From assembly GCA_035578905.1 (NCBI GenBank), contig JAQJVL010002664.1, positions 1 to 64,000 on the forward strand: a DNA stretch of 64,000 bases, written 5' to 3'. The notes beneath the pieces are model-generated. The model did no database searches, had not been told where the DNA came from, and saw only the letters and a list, made by a program, of their open reading frames with translations. Position 1 is the first letter of the stretch. Each line of letters begins with the position of its first letter. The position numbers and the translations under genes were made by a program. Shown here one piece after another: positions 55,987 to 64,000 of this stretch. The DNA is from Stictocephala bisonia (lineage: Eukaryota; Arthropoda; Insecta; Hemiptera; Membracidae).

Positions 55987-58900
55987 CAGGGCCGGCGAGA
56001 GCGATCGCGGGCCCCAGGGCTGGACCTAATCCGGGCCCCTAGGTATGGTATGCATGAAGGCGTTTTGTTTGTGTGGGGTACCGGGGGTCTAGGGATACTC
56101 CCCAGTCCCTGAGATTGAGAACAATGTTGAATTACAGATAAAATAACTCATTTTGGTGTAATCTAGACCTGTTTTCACTTATTCATTCATAAATTATCTT
56201 TTCAGGCTGTTTCATATTTAAGTAAACCACAAATTTAGGCACTCATTGAAGAAATACAAAATGGTTTTAATTGAAACCTTTAAAAAAAAAAAAAAATTAT
56301 ATAATAGAAAATTTAAATTAAAACATCACAGATATGTAAATGTTGAATTAATTGAATAGACAATGGTATTTAAAAAAGAAAAATACAACATGTTTTGATT
56401 GAAGAAATTGATTTTATTAATCCATATACATAATTATTACGTATAATTCACGTAGATAAATTATGTTTAATTGATTTTTTTCCATATACAAAGTAAACAA
56501 CACTTTTCGTCAATTAAAGTCTTTAATCTTAATCTAACCATGATTACAAATTACAACAAAACTCCTCTTCTGGCTTTTCTTGACGCAAATTCGTCAATTA
56601 TTCTATCTACATTTGCTCTTTTTACTAGGTCCATTTCCACCGCCAAAACACCTAGGCTTGACAACCTGTTTTGGCACATTGTTGAGCGTAGAACGTTTTT
56701 TATTCTGTTTAATACTGAAAACGAACGTTCTGCACTGGCGACTGTGGCTGGAATTGTTGCAAAAATTCTCAAGGCAACAGTAAGATTTGGGAATAAAGAT
56801 TCTAAATTGAAGAGTTTAATTTTCTTGAGAAGTTCAAAGGGTAAAAGTGTTTTTCCACCAAAGTTTGCTTCATATATTTGCTTCAGACTCACCAGTTCCT
56901 CAAGAAGATCGGTTCCCAGATCCTTTTGGTGTCGTTGTACTAGTTCAGCAGATTTAGTTTCGATCAGGTCATCTGGCATTTCTTTGAATGACCACAAAAC
57001 AGAAAAGTTACTACACAAATCGCTGACTGACTTAAAACGCACTGTCATGTCCCCAATGACACTGTCCAAAATGACATTAAAAACTTTGTTGTTAAAAGTT
57101 TTCTTTGCATCAAGTTTATGTTCCATATTGTCATCACACACCTCGTTGTCCTCGTCAGCGTCAGCTGCCCTTTTTCGTTTCCTCCTTCTTTTCTCTTCCT
57201 CCTCAAGTTGCTGTGGCCATCCTATGTTTTCAGCAACGACCAAAACTTCATTGAAGATTTTATCCCAACCATCATTCCGCAAAACTTTCAAATCTTCTAT
57301 CAATTGACTTAGATTCTTCGACGCTACATCTAAGGTTTCACCACGGTTCTGTAAAACTCTGTTGACTGTGTCAATGGGTTTCAATATTTTGTACCAAACC
57401 GATGCAAGAAGAAGGCAGTTGAAGCTCTTGAAGTATTTCTTCAGTCCCTCTACGTCTCGACGACATTCTGCTGTCAAATTTAGTTTGATCACTTCCTCAA
57501 GTGCTTCTACTATTCCAGGAAGATGAGCTGCAACAGGTCTTACACTATCCACTCTTGCTGACCATCGTGTTTTTGACATGGAGTGAAGAGATCCGGGTAT
57601 TTTATTTTTCAAAATATCCCACCTCTGGGGGCTTGAACTGAAAATGTTGTACAACTTTTGGACAGCCCCAAAAAAAGTTATAGCCGCTGGACAGCACTCC
57701 GCTGCTTGTTCACCACAAAGGTTTAAGGAGTGACAAGTGCACGCAGAGTAAACAGCTTCGCTGTTGGCTGATAATATGAAAGCCTGAGCTCCTTTATAGG
57801 CACCTTTCATATTACTACCATTGTCGTACCCTTGGCCTTTACAGTCTTCTATAGGGATTTCATAGCGTTTCAAAGTACTCAAGATAAGCTCAGCAATATC
57901 TTTACCACTCTTTTTTGTGCAATCAGCAAAACATAGAAGTCGTTCTTGCACTTTGTAGGGTTCACTTTCTTCTTCAGTTTCATGCACGTATCTCAAAATA
58001 AATGCTGTCTGTTCAATGTGGGCTGAATCAGGTGTTGCATCAACAATTACAGAATAATACCTAGCTTTTTCTCTTTCTTCAAGAATTACCTTTGTAACTT
58101 GGGAAGAACATAATTCTATAAATTCATTCTGAATATCATGCGACAGGTAGTGAACTTGCATTCGTTCCCCTTTAGTTTGATACAAACGAACTTTATTTAA
58201 ATGCTCGTTTAACACTGGATCATAATTTGCTAGCAGTTCTAAGATGCCCAAAAAATTTCCATTAGATGGGTCTCCTATTTTTTCATTAGTGCCTCTAAAA
58301 GCAAGTCCTCTTTCAGCTAGAAACAAAGTCACATTAAGTAATCGCTTTAAAAGGTCACGCCACTTTTCCTTTTCTTGTAGAATGGAATTCAAAATTAAGC
58401 CTGTCAGATTTTTATCTTTTTTTGATTTTATCACCTCTGACTTCCATTGAATGTAGCAGTGTTTGTGACTACTACTGTTTTCGTGTTCAGGGACCTTATC
58501 AAACAATTTTTTCCAACGTTTTTTACTTGAAAATCCTTCTGGAAGTGCCAGAGATGAGCGTTTCGTGTGAGGGAGTGAGCTAAAAACTTTACACGGCAAA
58601 CAGAAGAAGGCTTTTTTACTTTGGCTCCAAACTAGCCAGTCCCGTGTAATTAAATCGCCATTAGTGAGTTTTTTTTTAAATACTGAAGTTGGTACTGAAG
58701 AACCGGTGATGTCGTCAGGAAATCGCTCTGGCATTGGAAAATGATTGTATTTTAAATGTATACTTGCATCAAAACTGGGGTCCCCTACATCAAAGTGTAT
58801 GCAAGGTGCCGACGAGGTCGTTTCATCATGAGACTGGGAAGTTGTGACCAAGATAGACGTGCTACTGCTTCTGGTAGCATTAGCAGTGGTTTCAATCTTG

Positions 58901-59574
58901 TAATTCTCAGTCTCACTCTCACTCTCAGCACTTTCATTTTTAGGAACAAATATATCTTTGTCGGTAGGAGTAGGACTTATTATTGCATCAGTCTTAGAAC
59001 TAGTGTTTACTGCTAACTCAACTTCACTTACTTCAGTATCAGGTGAAAGTGAAACAGAATCGGGTATTTTGAAAAAATGTCCAAGTGACAACTGGCCTTT
59101 CTTTGCTTCCCGTTCTCTAAACTCTCTATCGTCCTTTTCTTTCCTCTTCTGCGCTCCAGATTTGTGTTTGTAGCTCATTGTTTCTACTTTCCTCTCACTC
59201 TTCTAACTTATCACTGAACTAATTCTGATTGAAACACACATGACGATTAACAAACTATGAACGGAACAATAGAACTATCCACGAAACCGCACAGAAAATT
59301 GACAGCGTGCAACAGACGTAAGTAAACAAAGAAGCTAGACTGGAGTCCCTAGACAGATACACTGCCGCCGGCCGCGAGATGACGGCTAGTGCAGTGTTGC
59401 CAACGCTGCATGCTGCCAGTGCTGCCACCTCGCAGACTTGAAATACCCACCACACGGTTAAAAAGACCACTGATTTGTATTTTAAACCAGACCTAGGGCC
59501 CCGGACCGGGCCCCCTCTGGGGGCCCGGGCCCCGGGGCTGTAGCCCCCCCTACCCCCCCCTGTCACCGGCCCTG
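55987..59574 (-). mobile_element. hAT element 1, complete and possibly recent
   Basis: A 3588-bp element flanked by a perfect 8-bp target duplication CCTCCTTT (55979-55986 and 59575-59582). Inverted terminal repeats: CAGGGCCGGCGAGAG on the left and, read inward, CAGGGCCGGTGACAG on the right. GC-rich runs of ggggcccc type lie just inside both ends. It carries one uninterrupted transposase gene and sits in LINE L. All the parts needed for movement are present by eye. Confidence 0.93.
56551..59178 (-). CDS. hAT transposase, intact (875 codons)
   Basis: A cut-and-paste transposase of the TTF-finger hAT group (similar in layout to domesticated ZMYM-type proteins). Domains: a basic N-terminus (KSGAQKRKEKDDREFREREA, residues 7-26); a serine-rich linker; a TTF-type zinc finger around residues 170-235 (FFCLPCKVFSS, SSSHKHCYIQW); then the RNase H-like core with VIVDATPDSAHIEQTAFILR (first catalytic aspartate) and QGYDNGSNMKGAYKG (second); a lysine/arginine-rich insert (EEEEKRRRKRKRAADADEDN); and a C-terminal dimerisation domain with ATIPATVASAERSFSVLNRI. 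The ATG is at 59178 with no competing upstream start in frame. No stop or frameshift occurs over 875 codons, unlike every other transposase here. Confidence 0.92.
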   Translation of the reverse strand: MSYKHKSGAQKRKEKDDREFREREAKKGQLSLGHFFKIPDSVSLSPDTEVSEVELAVNTSSKTDAIISPTPTDKDIFVPKNESAESESETENYKIETTANATRSSSTSILVTTSQSHDETTSSAPCIHFDVGDPSFDASIHLKYNHFPMPERFPDDITGSSVPTSVFKKKLTNGDLITRDWLVWSQSKKAFFCLPCKVFSSLPHTKRSSLALPEGFSSKKRWKKLFDKVPEHENSSSHKHCYIQWKSEVIKSKKDKNLTGLILNSILQEKEKWRDLLKRLLNVTLFLAERGLAFRGTNEKIGDPSNGNFLGILELLANYDPVLNEHLNKVRLYQTKGERMQVHYLSHDIQNEFIELCSSQVTKVILEEREKARYYSVIVDATPDSAHIEQTAFILRYVHETEEESEPYKVQERLLCFADCTKKSGKDIAELILSTLKRYEIPIEDCKGQGYDNGSNMKGAYKGAQAFILSANSEAVYSACTCHSLNLCGEQAAECCPAAITFFGAVQKLYNIFSSSPQRWDILKNKIPGSLHSMSKTRWSARVDSVRPVAAHLPGIVEALEEVIKLNLTAECRRDVEGLKKYFKSFNCLLLASVWYKILKPIDTVNRVLQNRGETLDVASKNLSQLIEDLKVLRNDGWDKIFNEVLVVAENIGWPQQLEEEEKRRRKRKRAADADEDNEVCDDNMEHKLDAKKTFNNKVFNVILDSVIGDMTVRFKSVSDLCSNFSVLWSFKEMPDDLIETKSAELVQRHQKDLGTDLLEELVSLKQIYEANFGGKTLLPFELLKKIKLFNLESLFPNLTVALRIFATIPATVASAERSFSVLNRIKNVLRSTMCQNRLSSLGVLAVEMDLVKRANVDRIIDEFASRKARRGVLL

Positions 59575-60389
59575 CCTCCTTTTCATCTAATAATATGTTA
59601 AAAAGAGGTCTTTTATTTGTTTTTTTTGATAAGTTTATATTAATAAAATTAGTTTTATTCGGATTTATTTTTAATCCTAGATTTGCAAAATAGCTAGATA
59701 TCTCATTCACAGTAATAAATGTTTCAATCTCTAGATTTTCATGATTTGTAGTAGCTTTGAAAATTGAAGTATCATCAGCAAAGGAAATTATATTTTCTTT
59801 AGGGACTGTTTCAATTATATCATTAACGTAAATTATGTATAATAAAGGACCGAGGATAGAACCCTGTGGTCCACCTGCTTTTGTTTGACTTAATGTGGAT
59901 TGAAATGTTTCTGTCCTTCCATTATTATATTCAGAGATATGGAAATATTGCTGACGATTTTCTAGGTAACTTTGGATCTACCTTAGACAATGCCCTTGGA
60001 TACCTATGTTTGAAAATTTGTCAATCAGTAACTTTGGTCGAACCTGTCAAATGCCTTACTTAGGTCTATGAAGCAGCCCGATACTATCTTTTTTGATTCC
60101 AGATTATCTAAAACTGATTCGAGAAATGCTGTGAGAGCCTGTTTAGTAGATTTCTTTGGACGAAAACCAAACTGTGAAGGATTTAGTTTATTATATTTTT
60201 CCAAATAACTTATCAACTGATTATGTACTGCTCGTTCAAATATCTTTGAAAAGCTTGGTAAATGTGATATTGGCCTATAGTTCTCTGTCTAATAACAGTT
60301 TAAATATTGGATGTCTGGTAATATTAACAACTCTGTAAATATCTTGTAGTGTATAGTTTAGACTAGTAAATTAGTGATTGTGAATAAAA

Positions 60390-62012
60390 TTACACTTCTG
60401 TAATTTTAGTGATTGTGAATAAAATCTTCTGGGAAATAAAAACATGACTGTGTTGGGTTCTACTCAGTCTGCAAAACTCTATGGCAATATTATTTTTATT
60501 TCTAGTATTATAGCTGTGAATGCTGCTGCTAAGAATGAGGGATGGGCTATTTTTTAAAATGTATGACATTAAATCAAAAATATACAAATTTATAACAGTT
60601 TGAAACTCAAGCTCAATGAAAAGTGGTTTGCAGTGGTCCAATGTTTGTGCTTTACTTATCAGTCTAATGGCCTTCTTTTGTAAAATAAGAATGTCACTAA
60701 CTTTAGTACTATAGCCCCATATTATAAGTCCGTATCTAATTATAGATTGAAAAAAAGCATAGTATGCGGTTTTTACATAACTTTCCTGGACACTGTCCAT
60801 TAAGCGTTTAAGTAAAAAGATTACTCTAGATAATCTTTTAGAAATATACTCAACGTGAGAGTTCCATGATAAGTTACAATCAATATGAATATGAATACCT
60901 AGAAATTTAACACTGGGAAGGAAATCATTAGGTAAGTTATTTGCAGGACTCTGTCTTAAACTGAACATGATATTTTGGGTTTTAGTTTCATTTAATAAAA
61001 GGCCATTTGTCCTAAACCACAAAGATGCTTCATCAAGTGTTTCATGTACAATGTCTTGTAAAGTGTTAAAGTTTGTGTTACTGTTTAAGAATGTTGTATC
61101 GTCTGCATACAAAAAGGATTTGGTTTTAATAGCACTTGGAAGGTCATTTATGTATAGTAAAAATAGCAGGGGTCCCAACACCGACCCTTGGGGTACTCCA
61201 CACTCAACCACTAGTTCATTGGACCAGTTTCCATTAATTAAAACCTTTTGTCTACGATTTTTTAAATAGTCTTGAAAAAACTTAGCAGAAATACAAGTTA
61301 TGCCATAGTAGTTTAGTTTTAAGATTAACTCATCATGTTCAACACAATCAAATGCCTTGCTCAAGTCACAGAGAGTGGCTTGAGCAAAGGCCTTACTCTC
61401 AAAAGCTTTTATAATTTCCCTAACTAGTGCATCAACTGCATCAATTGTACATTTATTTCTTCTAAAACCAAACTCTGATGAATTCAGGTAATTATTGTTT
61501 TCCAGATAGGTGACAAGTTGATCATGTACTATAATTTCTATAATTTTGGATATCACTGGTACAATGGATATAGGGCGATAACTTTCAGCAAGTTGTTTTG
61601 ACCCTTTCTTAAAGATTGGGCATAGTCTAGACAACTTCAGTTCGTCTGGAAAAATACCCTCTTTCATACATTTATTTATACATGTGGTTAAAGGATTCAA
61701 AATTATATGACTAATCTTCTTAAACATGTTATTTGATAAATTATAAATATCCTTGCTTTCAGAATTTTTTAGTCTTTTAACAGCGTTAGTGACATTATCA
61801 ACTGAGACTTTCATAAAATAAAATTTATTTCTCTTGACAGGATGATTTTTGACTAAGCTTATACTATTGATATTGTTGGGCTTCTTAATATTGTCTTTTA
61901 TTTGTTTAATTGAATTAATAAAAAAATTATTAAACTGGTCCGGGCTAATATGTATGTCTGTTTGTAAAGACGAGTTATTTATATTTTCTTTTATTAAGTT
62001 CCATGCAGCTTA
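60390..62012 (-). mobile_element. LINE M with an open reverse transcriptase
   Basis: An open minus-strand frame of 474 codons (60390-61814), preceded in the same style by linker sequence to about 62012 (SLQTDIHISPDQFNNFFINS). Motifs: LCPIFKKGSKQ, SYRPISIVPVISKIIE, EFGFRRNKCTIDAV, LCDLSKAFDCVEHDEL, CGVPQGSVLGPLLFLLYIND, FLYADDTTFLN (catalytic pair intact), VKFLGIHIHIDCNLSW, and YAFFQSIIRYGLIIWGYS. The endonuclease is missing, and the C-terminal end is short (FISQKILFTITKI). Same family as LINE A. A 'gtgattgtgaataaaat' duplication lies at about 60376-60425. Confidence 0.85.
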
Positions 62013-63650
62013 CATTTTATACACTTTATAATTCACTAGGGATTAGGACCCTTATTTACTTGCTCTTGCTTTCACTATTTCAAATTGGAGAGAGAGAGTC
62101 TTTCTTCTTCCTACATCGCTGGTCTGGGCACAGGAAGTTGATATTGTTGGAAAGTGGCTAATTAACATCCTGTCGTATATGAGTTTTGATGATAAATTTA
62201 GAAAATGATAAATAGTTAGAAAATGGTTTGAAAAATAATAAATTAAATAGATTGGTCTAATTTTTACATAATTCTGTACTTAGTGCTATAAATCAAGTTA
62301 TATTTAATAAATAATTCTATTTTATATCGTTACAGTAATAATCTAATATCTATAAAGCCGCATATGTAACTCACTGACTGAATGACTCACGTATACAAAT
62401 TCTAACCCATTTTCAGATGAGCTAGAAACTTGAAATTTGGTACACTTTTTCCAAGGAACCTACAGGAAAATTCCGAAAACTAAAATTTTTTTTATTTTTA
62501 ACCTCCCAAAAAATAAAAATGGCGGATGAGACGAATTGTGTGCAGAGTTTTACTTCCGGCTTCATTGTGGGCAAACCGTTGGTTGTAGAGCAAATCTGAC
62601 AGCTTACTCCAGATTTGTAATTAAATTTTGTTAATAGGTAATTTTTTGTATTTTTGATATTAACTGTGCAAAAAATCATTCAATTTCACTTTTCGTTTAA
62701 AAAATTCTACTTTTGTTAGGTTTTATTTCCATATTACAATAATTTAAATATCTAAAACCGTACATACTGTTTCAATTTAATACATTGTTACCAAAACTGT
62801 TTTGAAATTTGATTTTTCACTTTTCATAACCTAGAAAAAATTCAAAATGGCTGACGTGAAATTGCTGATCTTTTTGCAGAGTTGGGGTTTTTGTTATACT
62901 GACGCTGTAATATTTAATTTAGATAGAATCTATCAAAATATTCAGATTAAAAATTAAATTATGTACAAAAAGTGTCATTTTCAATTTTATGGTACAAACT
63001 ATAGTATCCTCACAAAAAGTAACGTTGAGTTTTGTCGAAAACATGTGATTTATTTGGAAGAGTTCCTCCCATATAAGCATAATTAAAATAAGCTAGAAAC
63101 TTAAATCCTTACACACGATTTACGTTCACTTTTATGTAAAGAAAAATTCTATTCAAATAGATTTTGCAAATATTATGTAGAATTAAACTTAAAATTCTAC
63201 ATAATATTTACCTTCATTTTTCTGTTAGCAAAATTGATACAAAATTCCAAATGACGGACAAGAGAGCACTTACCTGTTTGCATAGCTGAGGTTTTTGTTT
63301 TACTGAAGCTGTAATATTTAGTTAAGATATTGACAATAAAATTGTGTACTAAAAGTTTAATATACATTTTGTGGTATATTGTACCGTTTCCTTACAAAAG
63401 GTCGGTAAAGTTTAGATATGTCAAAACACGTAATTTTATAGAATATTTCCTCCCATTTAAGTATGAATAAAATAAGTTGGAAAGTATAAACCTTACAGAC
63501 TATTTAACTGTTTTTATAATATTTGATATTTCACCTTTCAAAACAAACAAAAACCTCAAAATATTTATATGAAAATGCTGTCTTTCATGTACTGTTGAGG
63601 TATTTGTTTGTCTGTAGTTGCAATATATTGTTTAGAAGACATCAAATGAC
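62013..63650. repeat. Diverged tandem repeats of about 0.3-0.4 kb
   Basis: A related sentence recurs at about 62883, 63283 and 63590: 'gttggggtttttgtta', 'gctgaggtttttgttt' and 'gttgaggtatttgttt', each followed by 'ctgtaatatttag'-like text (gcaatatat in the last). 'cctcccatataagcat', 'cctcccatttaagtat' and nearby 'aaataag(c/t)t(a/g)gaaa' blocks also recur. The first part (62340-62480, with 'gaaacttgaaatttggtaca') may be a worn outer unit. No coding sequence was recognised; the stretch 62013-62340 holds nothing I can name. Confidence 0.55.
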
Positions 63651-63654
63651 TTTC

Positions 63655-64000
63655 ATGTCTTGAGTGGCAGTGCCTGTCTTGACTATTATGGCCTAAGTTC
63701 CAAAATTCCAAAGATTTGTGCTAAGAACATATGCGAAGTTTTAACCTATCTTTTTAACCAGAGTATACATCAATGTATGTATCCAGATGTTTTCAAGATA
63801 AATAAGGTTATACCTATACATAAAAAAGGGCCTAAAGATCACTTATGTAACTACAGGCCAATTTCCATCATTCCAGTAGTGTCAAAGGTCTTGGAACGGC
63901 TTGTCCACAGGCAGATTGTAGATTTTCTTGAGGATAATTGTCTTTTTTCTGAAAGATGCAAACCAGGATAATTTGGTTTCAGATGCAAACATAGTACAAC
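63655..64000 (+). pseudogene. LINE N reverse transcriptase, start, cut by the window end
   Basis: The plus strand reads ACLDYYGLSSKIPK, VIPIHKKGPKDHLCNYRPIS, IIPVVSKVLERLVHRQIVDF, then an in-frame TAA at about 63969 (KPG-stop-FGFRCKHST) where the family normally reads QFGFR. It runs off the right edge. Its motif style resembles LINEs A and M, but on the opposite strand. Confidence 0.75.

Larger units (their letters stand above)
55152..60295 (-). mobile_element. LINE L, split by hAT element 1
   Basis: The minus-strand order is YRPISHLPSFSKIFERAV near 60270, QFGFRPKKSTKQAL and CFIDLSKAFDRFDQS at 60025-60216, PQGSILGPLLYI near 59850, ISFADDTSIF (catalytic pair intact) near 59780, ANLGLKINPNKTNFININLS to about 59583, then hAT element 1, then VTQVENVKFLGVTVDSNLSW, HVNKLSLKLASG, and the C-terminal block 55352-55756 (SKPSYIGNKFYSKLPSQLK, CFYKLEDLLEPG). 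The 3' tail is (aaat)n at about 55152-55175. It carries several frameshifts. Confidence 0.82.

Noticed and set aside
56471..57307. 278-codon plus-strand frame
   Set aside because: It is antisense to the intact hAT transposase and has no domain of its own.

Overview
This window looks like a transposon-rich, AT-rich piece of an insect (at least arthropod) nuclear genome. The grounds are spliced C2H2 zinc-finger exons, an insect-style Ty3/gypsy element, Jockey-type and other LINEs, piggyBac, hAT, Helitron, Penelope-like and long-hairpin elements, and a complete lack of operons, bacterial genes, rRNA or tRNA genes. The order cannot be fixed from the sequence. No conserved single-copy host gene was recognised; the only non-transposon coding sequence is a small family of zinc-finger exons.

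Layout. 0-3 kb: repeats, including the first of four copies of a SINE-like element. 3-10 kb: one Jockey-type LINE on the minus strand, broken into four pieces by a SINE-like copy, a piggyBac element with exact TTAA target sites, and a second LINE that was itself split by a third LINE in opposite orientation. 10-16 kb: two patches of one minisatellite flanking a small inverted-repeat element and zinc-finger exon 1. 16-21 kb: a decayed Ty3/gypsy element with one LTR and a SINE-like insertion. 21-26 kb: a Helitron relic (OTU protease plus PIF1-like helicase) carrying a 54-bp triplication, a 71-bp x7 array and an hAT element with a perfect 8-bp target duplication. 27-29 kb: a 1.3-kb hairpin element. 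29-31 kb: zinc-finger exon 2, the longest and intact. 31-41 kb: a Penelope-like fragment and three LINEs (one with an uninterrupted 613-codon reverse transcriptase; one nearly full length with a mutated catalytic box). 42-43.5 kb: zinc-finger exon 3, followed downstream by a 53-bp satellite that grew out of the zinc-finger repeat itself. 44-55 kb: LINE tails, a second hairpin element, a second Helitron split by a LINE, and a second Penelope-like fragment. 55-64 kb: LINEs on both strands, one split by a full-length hAT element with matching ends, perfect target duplication and an intact 875-codon transposase.

How the parts work together. The transposons are layered insertions rather than a cooperating pathway. 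The order of events can be read because later insertions split older reading frames. The three zinc-finger exons share their intron-exon junction and upstream flank, so they are segmental duplicates. They have diverged by 84-bp finger-unit amplification (exon 2), frameshift (exon 1) and collapse into satellite (exon 3). The most novel signals are that zinc-finger-to-satellite conversion and the apparently complete hAT element.
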